Below, piece by piece: positions 13,350-25,762 of a stretch of DNA of 64,000 bases (position 1 is its first letter; each line of letters opens with the position of its first letter). The DNA is taken from positions 31,161,645 to 31,225,644 of the forward strand of contig OV121088.1 in NCBI GenBank assembly GCA_921293015.1, written 5' to 3'. Below the pieces are notes generated by a model. That model did no database searches. It had not been told where the DNA came from and was given only the letters and a program-made list of their open reading frames with translations. The DNA comes from Phorcus lineatus (lineage: Eukaryota; Mollusca; Gastropoda; Trochida; Trochidae). Both the position numbers and the translations under genes were made by a program.

Positions 13350-14790
13350 TCACCAAATAAGAAATATTGACAAAGATTTCTTCGCTCCCTTTGGCCCAGG
13401 ATAAGTACATTACAAATCTATCAATACATATACAAAATAAACTTATAACAATCATTGCCAGTGAAGGATCTATACACTTTTAAGCGCACAAGTACATCAT
13501 ATTGTCAAACATACAAGAGAATATACATCACCGCGCTTATAAACATATATCGATCATTAATGGCACACAAATACATCATTGCAATAATGCAATACATTAG
13601 AAATACTAATGCGCCCTTTTAACATTTAACAATGAGTTAACAAAGTCACCACATGGTGAGATAGGGTTCGAAGAGTCTCGGTTCAGTCCTGGCAAACGTA
13701 GCCCACCGTCGGGTACAGCTGGATTTCCACTGTTTTCCAGCAACATTGGTCATCCTACATGGAGGCACAGATGCATTCCATCTACTGACGTTCTCCACGT
13801 CCCCTGCTTTAGCAGACACCGGCCATGTTACTGGATTGACCAACTGGTGTTCCCACACCGACGTTCTCCATGGTTTCCCGATCTCACAGGTCCAAACCGA
13901 TCATCTCCCGCAGTCGTGCTAACTTTCTGCATCATTGCATCCACTGATGGATGGGGGCACCAACTGTCGTTTCCCCACCCTATCTCCTCTGGGTTCTCCT
14001 CTCTTAACCTTACAAATACCTAAACCTCAACTTAACAGTGAAATATTTTCGTACCTTTCTAGTTGCATATCTACAGTTTCATGAAACAACATTGGTCCTT
14101 ACTACCATAATGCATTGAATAAATTACCCAAGAGAGCTAATGTATACCGTCCCCAATAATTACTTGTAAGCTTTAATCTCTTTAATCCAAGGAATTAAAG
14201 CCTGCAGTTTATCCTATCCTTTGCGTTGTGTTTTTTTTCTCTATAAGGGTTACATAATTAGTTCCATCTCAGAAAACCTTAAACCCACCGTTGCCTAACC
14301 TACTGCTTGATAAGATTTTGTTTGTCTATCCTTGGCCTTCAGACCCAGGGCTAATCCACAAGAATCCCTCTAATCCGGTCTGTAAATCAAGGCCATTCAA
14401 GTCAATTTATGGCAGGAGCTTCGTCTCGGGTTACAACATTATATGCCCAACTGCTCAGTCTGAGCTCCATCCCACTGGATGTCCCGCGGGCTTACCATAT
14501 AATGTACCCGTCCACTCGTCCACCACTCTCTTTGACTTTAGGATTTCGAAACTTCATCTTAATCTAAGCCTTCCCCATGATATTTGTTTATGTAATTCAC
14601 CTACATCGTCCCTGGCAATTAATTCTAGTTTTCCTTCAATACCCCTTTCTTTAACTTTTTTTTTCATTTTGACTCATTAGACATTAACCTACAACAGCCC
14701 ATACTATTTTCTTACTACCAGGCTGATCCCGCCAAAACAGCAAATCAGCCATCGGTATAACGTTCTCTGTCAAACCCCTGATTTCTGTTA
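13350..14790 (-). mobile_element. Internal remnant of the LTR element
   Basis: This stretch joins the LTR and ends before similarity to copy A resumes near 14805, so it belongs to the same insertion or a nested one. Purine-rich AAAGGGAGCGAAGAAA lies on the minus strand near 13400-13385, as expected for a polypurine tract upstream of a 3' LTR, although about 35 bp separate it from the LTR start. A minus-strand frame around 13990-13800 reads IGWGNDSWCPHPSVDAMMQK and could be a leader or gag remnant. Stops interrupt it and no reverse transcriptase or integrase motif is present. No second LTR is visible, so the element is internally deleted and lacks its 5' end. Confidence 0.45.
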
Positions 14791-17700
14791 GTTCTCTTAA
14801 ATTTCATTTTTGGTGTAAATACAATAAGGTTAAACCTAGTTTAATGTTGTTTATGATGGTGCTGCCATGAATGTTTATCCCACTAAAAAAAATTTGGTTA
14901 TTGTTTTTACATCCACATGAAACTGATCCAAAGAATGTAAGACGGTAGCTCTAGAGGCTAGAAAGGCGTTCTTTATCTTATGTTCCCATTTCAAAAGGCA
15001 CCAGAACCTATCTTTGAGTGTAGCATCTAAAGATTTTTATTCTAAAATTGCGCCAAATCAATTTTGGGGAGTACATTTCTCGTGAAAATTATTGTTGGAA
15101 AACAGAGCTTGGATTTAAAAAGATATTAGTGAAACACGTGGAGGCCATCTTTGTGTACATTAATTCAGCCATTGCGTAGACTCCTCCATAGGGAAAGTTA
15201 CCGTTACCCAAAAGCTTCGTTAAGAAATTTTAAAAGCTTATGACGACAACACGGAACATGCACACGGGTATCTCATGTTTGTATACTTTTATTTCATTCT
15301 AGAATATTAAATGTATGGCTAACAAAAGAATGTGGCATTGTTGAAAGTTTTATAAGTGCTTTTAAACAAAGATGTATGACTCTAGATGTTCAAACGTGGT
15401 GTTCATAAAATACTTCTTTGTCATTACTAAAACCCTACTCATATAAATCTGTATTTGAACCTGAATAGTATATTTAAGAGTTACGTCAAAACAAAATCCT
15501 TTTGTGTGTTCTTAACTTAACTTAGAACAGACTTGACATACAACTCAGTCTCCTCAACATGTATAAAAGTTTTAGGTTTCTTTGACTTATTTTATAGAAT
15601 TGTGCTCTTGGTCAGATTGCCATATATGCTGAATAAAACTCTTCTTTTTCTTATAATAATAGCTAGGCCTAATAAAGAGTACCATATCATCATATTCATC
15701 TTAATGTATATACAAATATGATAAAGGCAAATATATTTATAAATTATGTACATATTACTAACCTTTGATTACATTTGGTTGTGTGTGTAAATACCAAGTT
15801 AGATGTCTATGTACTTTTATTCCTGTAAGAATCTTCAGGGCATATATTTTTGGAATGAAATGTTTTGGTATAAATAAAAAAAAATCCAGTGCCATTTCCA
15901 AAAAATCATTTTGCTCTAGTAAATAACAAACATGTGGGGTACTTTGAACTTCTAATATACATAACAATCAAATTATTATTTAGAAATAAAACATTTGGAT
16001 TAAATACCATCTACCTGTCTTACCTGGCAGTTTATATTTGATAAGAAGAATAGAAACAAGTTCCGTTATCAACATACACTGTTTTGGGGTAGAACTGAAG
16101 GTGTACAGTGTAGAACCTAAAACTGTCAGGTTAAAATGATTTATCAGTCGCTATATCGATTGAACCGTAACGATACACTTGATTTGTACACTAACGCCGT
16201 CTGGTTTAAAGGCAAATGATTTATCAGCTGCCTTGTCAATTGAAGCCTGACTTTTTTATATATTTTACGTTAACTTTTGTCAGTTTATGTCCATTGAATA
16301 GATTGTAGTTATACAATTGTACCCCAGTTAATATCATAATATTTAGACGTTGTGCTCATCGTTGCCCAAGTTTCTCTTCAGGTATTGATGTGTAGGACAA
16401 GACAACAGAATTTAGAATTCCTGTCAAAATTCCCTTTAAGTAGACACACAGAAAGATCACTTTCTATTAAGTTGGTCAATAAAATTACCACTATCTTTTA
16501 GCGATCACACCAGAAGGAATTTTATTTCTTTTTGCTGTCCTATCAGCTGGCAGCAACAACTTATGGTGTTTGTTTCGTATGATTATATTCGTCCATCCTG
16601 TCTAAACTAAATACATAACAGAAAATAAAATAGGAAATTTGATATACAGAGAGGATTTAAAAAAACCAATTTGAATTTGTTTGATAATTGATGATAAATA
16701 AATAGCGTGTTTGAATAACAAGAATATGATAATACTTTTCACAAACTATACATAACTACTAAAGTTTATAAAAATGGGTAGAGTTGATAAGCAAATATAC
16801 ATGTGGAAGGTGGGGAAAAGTTCGTTTTTAATTGGCTCAATGTTCTTTTCTTATGTAACTAATATTGTTAAAATAGGATTGACTGTTTCCCCTGACCTAA
16901 AGTCTTCCCGAATAACAAAATCTTCCGAAAAATTACATATATCGTGCCCTTTCTCCCAAATGTGATTCAAATTCAGCTTTTAACCATAAGTTAATAGTTA
17001 GTAACCAGTTAGTTAATCAGAGTAACTTGCTCAACAAAGGAATCCTGGATGTAAGCATTTTAGAATATATCGGAACTCCTCTCTACTCTGTAAGCAAAGG
17101 AGAGAAATTTTGATAAAATATTGTTGGAATTAGAAAATTTATAAGATACTTAATGATGTTTATCAAATACCAGGTTTATTTAATCTTGTGACATGACTAA
17201 AGTTATAATTTCTCTCCCAAAGATATGTCAAAATATACCCATGTCAGTGTTATTGACCCCTAAATGTCAATCGCCATCAACTACTGAGAAGGATCTGAGT
17301 TTGAATCAGTCAGGAAATGAATGAGTCTGGTTCTTTAATCCTAAAAGTAAGACTCATCTGAAAACGAATTGACGTGAATGGCTACAGGGACAGTGACGTG
17401 AATGTAACCAATGAAGTTTGCCACCTGGTGTTATGTTATCATAGAATCTTTTCTACTATTGCCTTTCTGTTCATAAAGCAACTTTTTGTGATAAGCTCAG
17501 CAGTATCTTTAATGGTATACTATTTAAAAAAATGTTGGTTTATTGATAACCATAATATAACTAGGTCTACACTACATCGAACCATTCAAGCATCTTAGAA
17601 TATCTTAAAATAATTTTGAAATTTTATATATCAAATATTATTCATCGTACTAAAGGTATAATCAGATGTAAACCACAGCCATTAAATGTTTATATCAAAT

Positions 17701-17827
17701 AATAATATAAAAGATTTCAGTTGACTACTCCCGGTAAAGTGACATGCCTACTTCAGAGAAAGTGTGTCAGCCCTATTAAAAGTGTGTTTGACCATGGAAC
17801 ATTGTTCAATGTGATTAACATGACAGA

Positions 17828-17893
17828 TATATGTAATTGTGAGGTGATAGATAGATACATGTAATTGTGAGGTGATAGATAGATACATAGATA
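17828..17893. repeat. Tandem repeat, about 28 bp plus GATA run
   Basis: Two units of ATGTAATTGTGAGGTGATAG are separated by GATA/GATACAT repeats and followed by more GATACATA. Confidence 0.8.
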
Positions 17894-18099
17894 CATTCTC
17901 TCTGCAAAGTTTGGAATTTATGTCAATATATTATATATGAAACCAATTCCATTGAAAGTAGATAACAACCATCAGACATGATAGATAGATAGATAAATCA
18001 ATCAACTGCGTTGGAAAGTCACTTTCCGTAATCATTACATTATGATTCATGGTATCTGTTAACTTACATTTCACTAAAATCTCCCGTCAGCAGTTTGAA

Positions 18100-18143
18100 G
18101 GTGAGGTGAGGTGAGTTGGTGTTTAACGCCGCTTTCAAGATTA
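18100..18143 (-). mobile_element. 44-bp extremely truncated SINE insertion
   Basis: The insert contains only the 3' tail of the SINE family described at 25460: three GGTGA units, then TTGGTGTTTAACGCCGCTTT. It is flanked by perfect 13-bp direct repeats TCAGCAGTTTGAA at 18087-18099 and 18144-18156. The target duplication shows that this was a complete retrotransposition event that copied only the tail. Confidence 0.85.
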
Positions 18144-19352
18144 TCAGCAGTTTGAAATGTGTACTTGTATTGAACGTACTTGTATGCATACACTTATGCA
18201 GACCTTTCATTCTTTTTTGTGTGCCTTTGTTCAGATATATCACATCATCTGGGGAAGACTTTATGAACTTAATTCGAGTCTGACATAGACTGGAGAGCAG
18301 AAACAGTGTCCTCGAAAGTCTTGTCAAACATGCATAGATACATTGTCTTGTAATAAACTAAAATGATTTTCACTAGTTAACTTTACTTTAACTTAGTATC
18401 CCTTCTCTATTCCTGATTTTTACAAGAAAATCATTTCCCTTTCTCTTAATTTGAAAAATTTTGAGCTATTATGTATTCTAGATTACATAAAGCAATTTGA
18501 AGATTAGTTTCCCAAATGGTTTTTAAGGATTATTCCAAACTCAATCTTTTAATTCCTCTACAGTCGTTTAAATCAAAATGGGAAAAGTGTTCAATTTTGT
18601 TTTTTTATACGCCCGTTTAAAATATTAAAAGATGTGTCTCTTCATGTGAAATGGAAAATTAACAGAAGTAAGGCAACCTGTGATTATATGTTTTCATATT
18701 TAAGTAGAAATCTGTCTGACCTGGTGGATCTTGTTGAATGAAAAGAAAAGAAATGAAAAATGGTAAATATTAAAGCTGTCACTCATGCTAGAATGACAAT
18801 AACTGTCAATGTTTTATACACTACCCTCAATGCATTGATAAATTGTTACATGAAATGACATTTCCGAACATCAACCATGTTTCATGTATCGGATCTAAGA
18901 AGATAGTATGATGATGACCATGATGAGGATTTAAACCTTATCATTAACCCTAATAAATACATACAAATACTTAAATACTACCTGAAGTATTATGATTTTT
19001 GTTTTGAGTCAAGACTGTCAATTTTAGTAATTGTATAAAGAATGTAGGAAATTGAAAAATATCTTTTATCAATAATCCAGATGTGGTGCAGCAATTGTAA
19101 ATGACACAAACAAGTGTCCATGCTTTGTCCATGCACAAGTGACGTCTTTTCTGACTGCAGAATCACTGTTGGTAATGCGTATAACTCAACACTTTCAACA
19201 CAAAAACTCTTCAAGAAGACATACATCAAAGTGCTTTCATTGATAATGTGCCCATGTCCCATCACCTTCCACTCCCAACTCCAAATGGGAAACACAAGAC
19301 TCCCCAGTGACTGTAGACTGTCAGAGACGTGAAGAGATGCATGTCTCTCATC

Positions 19353-19640
19353 TTAAACATCCTTTATGTCAGCTGATGTGTCACATTCAGGACCCATGTG
19401 TGCAATCAGCTTGTCAAAGTGTATGCGGTGTGAATTGATATTACCGCATTATCGTCACTTTTTTAAAAAACAAGTATAAACATTATTGGGACTTCTTAGT
19501 TTCTGAAACAGCATGCGGGATAAAACGGTCAACGATATCAAAATGCAAAAATCCCATCATTTTCAACTCCTTAATAGGGTCACTGAGTGTATGAATACTT
19601 TAGATCATAACCCTCTTTCGTTGACTGGTAGCTTAATGCC
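19353..19640 (-). pseudogene. Decayed C-terminal exon, copy C
   Basis: The minus-strand frame ends IHFDKLIAHMGPECDTSAD then IKDV and TAA, matching copies A and B. Upstream, MMGFLHFDIVDRF aligns with MMGHFHF of copy A, followed by CTGTTTCAG, an acceptor-like site. A stop just after that site breaks any direct read-through. Either this is a two-exon remnant or the whole frame is dead. Confidence 0.4.
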
Positions 19641-20954
19641 ACAAAAATGAAAATACAGACATAAGATGAAACCTTGGATTGGAGAAAAATTAGCATTAAG
19701 ATGTAGGAGAAAGCAGGGTGGTTTAAACTGGTGTAATTACATTTGTGATGCAAAAAAAATAGGTAATTGATTTTAAGAAAGAGGTCAAGCTATCGCGTTC
19801 ATCTTTAACACTCCCAGGTGTTTCAAGCGCCCTCTGTACGTAATATGACCAAATCTGATAAATGGATGATCGATATAGTGAATCAATTCACTGATAAGCT
19901 TGAAAGGATTTTACACCCTCTAAAGTGTCGATGGAAATGCGAATGTTGTCGTTACTAGAATAAAAGCAATGTTTCTTCACTAATTTCGCACAATTTTAGT
20001 GAAATAATTTTAGTACCTTTTGTATACATTTCTCACACTTTCATCAATAGAAGAGTCAATAGAGTTACAAAGATCAGAAACGATTTTTTTGTAGCCAACT
20101 TTTAATGTTGGCTCATATATCTTTGAGGTCAAATCTTGAAAGGCAATGAACTTAAGTGCTTTGTGAACGTACAATTACGCATATATTACAGCATACATTT
20201 TATCCATACATGTTCATACAAGCAACAAAGTATATTTCAATCTTTAGCAAAGAGTTATTTCACAGATAACATTACATAATGCAATCATTAACAAAACATA
20301 TGAATCTAATATGAATGATTAATGTTTAACCTACGAATAATGGTAAACATAAAAAAAACTAATTGCAGAAAAAGAAGAATTGACATGAGTTGTGAGTTTT
20401 AAAACTATTTGAAAAGAACTTTGGTATGAAGTAAAATACCATGTTTAATTATTCTTTAATTTATTATTTTTAGAAATCGAAATTTGTCTTTGTGGACTTT
20501 AATGCATTGTAGAAGTTTTCTAATATGTGTTATTAACGCCAATTAGTGAAACATTATTTTCCCATTATTATATGCCCAGCTCGGAAATATATACATGCCT
20601 TCTTGCGCATCGTTTCAGTACTGTCAAGATTCTTTAATTTTTAGTTCATATGACACATATGTAATTGAGCCTCACAATTATCTTAAGGTTATCCCGGTTT
20701 TTTAATTTTAAAAAGTGCCATTTTTAACTATCATTTTGATTAAGAGCATATTGTTTAGAAAAATGTTATTTCCTTTTGGTTGATGAAAGACAAATTTAGT
20801 CATGTCAGGAATTTGTCCCCAATTTATGACTTTTGGATGGAAAATTAATTCAACTTCGGGGCTCAGTAGGTTCACGTTTAGAAGATATTGTAGTGATTTT
20901 TAAAAACTTAAATCTTGTATTATTAATGATGGTTTTCATTAACTATACGTTTAA

Positions 20955-22690
20955 ATCTATCTGAACTGAACTTTATTTACACTCAGGCCGCAAGCAGCGG
21001 CATATGAGGATATACATTACACATATATGCAAAAAATACAATTTTGTTTAGAATACGATGTACAATAATGAATTTGAAAGACATATATACATATGAAGGC
21101 ATGAAACAAATGTCATGCTAATATATAAAACAAAGATATACATGATGAATATGATGGTATTTAACGTAATAATTCCTAGCGGCATTTTTTAAAAACATTT
21201 AAGATAACGTTACAAAACAGAGCTAGTTTTCGTAATGTACCTATCCTTTTACTATTGAATAATGTCTTCATTTTATAAAAATTTGGTCTTTTGTAGAAAT
21301 AAGGTATAAGATATTTTACTCTGGCATTTGTGAAATGAGAGCATATAAATAAATAATGGAATTCATCGCCAATGTCATTACCAATACAGAGTTTACAAAT
21401 TCTTTTATGTTTTCCAACGACCTGTTTCAATCGGTAGGTAATGATTTGCTGTTATAAAATTTAGCAGTGTTCTTGAGTTCTTATGATCTAAAGCATCCAA
21501 ATATCTACTTAACCTTAAATCTTAATCTGATAAACAGCTATATACGATACCCTTTGAAGAATTATCGACAATAGACAACCACACTTGCTTACATGCATCT
21601 TTCAATTTACATTTTACTATATTTTTCAGCTTACTAACGTTTTCAAAATGTTGGGATTTCCAAATATAACTGAGTCCAACTTCGTCAAAAATATGTTCAA
21701 TATTCAGAATCCATTTATGTTTACATTTTCCAAGAAGTTTGTCGTTGAATAATAATTCAAAGATGATAAGAGATAATTTCGAAGATTTTCCTGACAAAAC
21801 TCGACCCCAAAACAGGACAATTCTTAATTTAATACTGATTGCAAGTGGGTATCTACCAAATTCCCCATACAGCATAAAGTTTGGAGTACTTTTCCTAAGA
21901 GACGCTAGTTGTTTAAGAAAGGTTATATGTACTTTTTCAAAAAAATTTATATTTTCAAATCCCCATACTTCACAGCCATACCAAAGAATAGGCAACACCA
22001 TAGAATCAAATAAACTGCAAATCGTATGTTAAAGACAGTTTACGGCCTTGGCTAAGAACAAAATACATTGCTTTGGTGGCTTTTTCAATAGCTTTTTCTT
22101 TCGTAAGTGTAAACTTTCTGCTTTTTTGAAACTCTATGCCTAAATATGTGTAAGAATGGACATTTTCAAGAATATTATTTCCAATTTTAAAGTTGATTGC
22201 ATAATCTTTCTTTGATCCGCCAAAAATCAAAACCTTGGTTTTATCAATGTTGATATTAAGTTTTCATGTTGTACAATAGTTATTAAAGCAATCAAGCATT
22301 TTTTGGGGATCCATAGGATTTGAAGAAAAAAGAACTGCGTCATCTGCATATAACAGTATAAACATTTTGATGATATCTTCCAATCTATCACTAAAATCTT
22401 CAGGTTTAAGTTCTACGCCCTTACAAAAATCTTCATCAGAACACTTTTCAACATCATTCATAAAAATAGCAAATAAGGTGGGTGATAAATTCTCTCCTTG
22501 GCGTACTCCTGATCTACAGGGGAAGACGCCAGTATAACCATCTTTACATAAAATGCATGATTTTATATTTCTATACATATTTTGTATAACACGGAAACAT
22601 TTACCTGATACATTATTTGCCAGGAGTTTTTGCCAAAGACCCACACGCCATATATTATCAAAAGCTTTTTGAAAATCAACAAAAGCGCAG
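20955..22690 (-). mobile_element. 5'-truncated, decayed non-LTR retrotransposon (LINE)
   Basis: Minus-strand frames together encode the C-terminal half of a LINE reverse transcriptase. FVDFQKAFD (motif A) is at about 22680. GVRQGENLSPTLFAIFMNDV and FILLYADDAVLFS (motif C, YADD) follow to about 22320, then VHSYTYLGI near 22150. MVLPILWYGCEVWG begins at 22001, and the C-terminal zinc-knuckle-like CKLCIGNDIGDEFHYLF lies near 21390. The 3' end has AATAAA and short TTCAG repeats near 20960. Lesions: TGA where a tryptophan is expected (22264), a frameshift near 22024, a stop at 21522 and a frameshift near 21425. The endonuclease and ORF1 are absent. It belongs broadly to the CR1/L2/Jockey-type LINEs; the exact clade is not determined. 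Confidence 0.85.
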
Positions 22691-23037
22691 AATCACTGTT
22701 ACATCACAGGTTACAATTAAATTGTTGGTTTCGTGATCATGTTAAATTAGCTTAGATATAGTGAAATATGTTGTATATGTTGAATTTTGTTTTTTTCTGT
22801 TAATAGGAAATATATGTTTCGTAGATACATTATCCTTTTTCAATGGTCAGTAACCAGTGAGAGTGAGCTGAGTACGGTCCAGTCAGGAATGGATAAGTCT
22901 GCTTGTTTTCTCCTTCAAATAAGATTCATGTTATACCAAATTGACTTTTATGGTTAATAATACTTTGACGTTAATATGAAAGGTCACCAGTTGATTATAA
23001 TGATTTGTTTAATACTTTCGTATATATATATATAACA

Positions 23038-23334
23038 AACTGAAGATTGGTCTTCATATAAGTTCATTACCAACCGGTTTCACAACATAGCGATCATCAG
23101 GGTAACTTATACATTGTGTTGCTATTAACGTAATTCACATGCATAACACTAAAAATTTATTTAGTAAATGCGACGTCAACATGATTTCATATTAGTTCCA
23201 GTTCAATTTAGGGATATATCCATCAATAAAAAATCGTTCTTTTATTTTCCTCAGCTCTTCATTATCTGTGCGCATTTTGTGTACAGGACAGATTGTGAAC
23301 TATAATGAACAAATATGAAGACCAAACTTCAGTT
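23038..23334. mobile_element. Inverted-repeat element, possibly a Penelope-like terminus
   Basis: The arms at 23038-23069 and 23303-23334 are inverted repeats matching at 29 of 32 bases (AACTGAAG-TTGGTCTTCATAT-GTTCATTA). Inside the left arm the minus strand reads CTGATGA, a 12-base spacer, then GAAACCGG. These are the two core boxes of a hammerhead ribozyme as found in Penelope-like retroelements. The spacer does not form a canonical stem II, so the motif is degenerate or fortuitous. No coding sequence is present. A plain foldback or MITE origin is the alternative. Confidence 0.45.
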
Positions 23335-24189
23335 AAAGGATATTTAATACATAAACCATAAACATTTAACTTCCCGTTATTCCGATACGAAAATGATCAA
23401 AATGATATGGTGAGTAGAATGTTTTACCACAATGTTTTATCACAATTAATGAACATTTCTCACAGTGTTCTTTTGCTCTATGAAATGCTACATTACATCC
23501 TATCTAAAATAGGCTGTATTTCTATTTAACATTACATTCCAGATGATTATTTGCGAAATATCTCATGCATTTGTAGAAACCAATATTGGTTATGTGTTGC
23601 CATCGATATATCATTAACCTTTCTCTTTTGGCCAGTATAATTTGCTAAGGGGAATAAGAAACAAGTTCTGAGGATAGACAACTACGTTAATGCAGCTGTA
23701 TATACACACTAAATATCGGGTCTAAATGATGTATCAGTTGCCGCGTGTCAGGTCTAACAATACAATTATCTTATGTACTAAACCATTTATCTACTTTTAC
23801 TTTACCATAACCCATTTAAAACAAACGTTGGTGTTTGTCAGTTTAAGTCCTGTAAACACATTATGTAGTTATAAAAGACCTTTAGTGCACCTCAAGAAAT
23901 AATGTGATTGACAATAAGGTTTCCCTGTCAGATGCATAAAATATGATTTAGTTTTAAGATGTAACTTTGGACAATGTTTAGAGACTACTGAAACCCTGTA
24001 AAGGTTTATGCAGTTAGATATTCCTGGGAAATATATACATGCCTTCTTGCACATCGTTTCAATACTGTCAAGATCCTCTGTAATTAGATACCCCCTCAAT
24101 GTCTCTAATGGACACGCGGGATGATCACGTTTCTTCACAGTTGGTAAAATTACGAGTGGCATAGAGACGTCACACCAAAAGCAACATTA

Positions 24190-24400
24190 AGTCTTCCAGA
24201 TGTGAGAATGTAATACATAATCTAGCACTATTTGTAAAACATGCTGTTATTTTAAGAGACAACTTGATATCTGATTTGTATGCTTCTTCCGGGAAATGTT
24301 TGTAAATATCTATGAACTCATTGTAAACTTGAACCATTTGTATATGGGCCGGTGGTCTTAAGTATATATACAATAAACTTCTTTGACTTTGATTTTGTAG
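24190..24400 (+). mobile_element. LINE 3'-end fragment with target-site duplication
   Basis: A plus-strand frame reads CENVIHNLALFVKHAVILRD and ends SGKCL with a stop near 24272, typical of the extreme C-terminus of a LINE reverse transcriptase protein. A 3' UTR follows, ending AATAAACTTCTTTGACTTTGA-like. Flanking direct repeats, GTCACACCAAAAGCAACATT(A) at 24169-24189 and GTCAGATCAGAAGGAACATT(A) at 24401-24421, match at 16 of 21 positions. The same place in copies A and B is uninterrupted, confirming an insertion into copy C after the segment had triplicated. It is a different family from the LINE at 20955. Confidence 0.8.
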
Positions 24401-25459
24401 GTCAGATCAGAAGGAACATTATTCGTTTTATTGCTGTTCCTTCAGCTTGAAGCAACAACCTTTTTCGTATGTTTATGTTTTGTTCCCATAACCAAAAAGA
24501 AAAAAATAAGATATTTGATATTTATAGAGCGGCTTTTAACAGGACATTTTACTTTTCTTGGACAAAAGATGGTACATGAAAATCTTGTTTCATGATTAAC
24601 AAGGATATCATGATACTTTACACAAGTATTACATAAATACTAAAATGAGTAAAGGTGAATTCTCGAAATTTTCATCAAAATTATTTCAGTGGATTCAAAA
24701 TTCTTAACTGACAGGGGTGAAATAAGGACATGTTACAAAGCATTGAATCGTCTTTGATAAATATTTAGTATTTCCTCTAAATGTATTTCATGAAATGTGT
24801 AAATAGCTTCACAGTTGGACTTACAGACTTAGGGATGCAGATAGATGGAGTTTGATGACAAGCTGCAAAGACCAAGTTCAAACACAGTATTTTCATACAA
24901 TGACCATTAGAAAATTTAGCTTTTATTATCGACATCATAACTGTTTGTGTTACGATATAAAAAATCATCTCTTTTGTAGGACAGAGTATTTACTGCGTAG
25001 AAATGTTGGTGTTTTTATCGCGAAATCATTACGTTTCTGATACATATTGTGCGGTTTAGATTGTGAGAACATCATAGTCATAATGTCAATGAAAATTCAA
25101 AGGGGTTTACAAATCCATCAAATATATATTTGTCAATGAAAGATGGGAGAATATGTTTTGGGTTTTATCGGCTTAATGTTGTTTTATTTATAGACCATTT
25201 CTTCTATTTGTTATTATTTATTATCATTTAATCATTATGTATTATTTCTATTTGTAGATGACATTTCAAATGTGTTATTCATTGTTCCACAGACGTTGAA
25301 TCTCATGAATAACGTGTGGCAGGAACAAAGTTTTTACTTTTCCCACAAATTACGATTAAGTCAAACTATAAACTATATAAATATTGCAAAAAATAACTTT
25401 TCATAAATTATCTGAAAGATACTTTATCTGCTTCCTATTAAGAATGAATAGATAATAGA

Positions 25460-25762
25460 GGTGAGATGAGATGGTGAAATTTAGGATTTAACGCCGCTTT
25501 AAAGAGTATTTCACTTATCTCACGGCTGCTAGTATTATCGCAGAGAGAAAGCTCGCAACACCATTGTAGCAATGCATTGCGGTGAAACCTGCGAGCATTG
25601 GTGGTAGTGCGCTGACTTTCGGCATCGTATGGGACCAAAACCGTACTGCTTGTAGAACTTGACTCTACTGCAAACAAAGTTGCAGAGCCCCGTGCTGGAT
25701 TCGAAACAGGGATCTCTCTCCGAAGCCGAACGAGCTAACCACTACGCTATCCCGCCCCGGAT
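25460..25762 (-). mobile_element. Complete tRNA-derived SINE, minus strand
   Basis: Read on the minus strand, the 5' head is tRNA-like, with an RNA polymerase III A box TAGCGTAGTGG (25749-25739) and B box GTTTCGAATCC (25707-25697). The body contains GCTCGCAGGTTTCACCGCAA and the 3' end carries GCGGCGTTAAAT then a degenerate tail of GGTGA/GATGA units (plus-strand view). Perfect 12-bp direct repeats ATAGATAATAGA flank it at 25448-25459 and 25763-25774. The best-defined relative is at 55593; truncated relatives are at 33257, 18100 and perhaps 31876. It needs LINE enzymes supplied elsewhere to move. Confidence 0.9.

Larger units (their letters stand above)
11610..17250. repeat. Segmental repeat, copy B
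   Basis: Second copy of the large segment. It carries the equivalents of A blocks at 11720-12240, 12340-12520, 12750-12905, 14805-14860 (matching A about 3540-3590), 15995-16130, 16430-16700 and 16895-17020. It lacks the blocks found in A at 6735-8110. A retroelement (12916 to about 14790) has split it. The frames inside it are short and unsupported, apart from the two exon-like blocks listed separately. Confidence 0.7.

Noticed and set aside
14291-14680. 129-codon plus-strand proline-rich frame
   Set aside because: It is antisense to the leader or gag-like remnant of the LTR element and has no family motif.
25691-25762. tRNA gene
   Set aside because: Pol III boxes are present, but the fold does not close and the sequence continues into a SINE body with target duplications.
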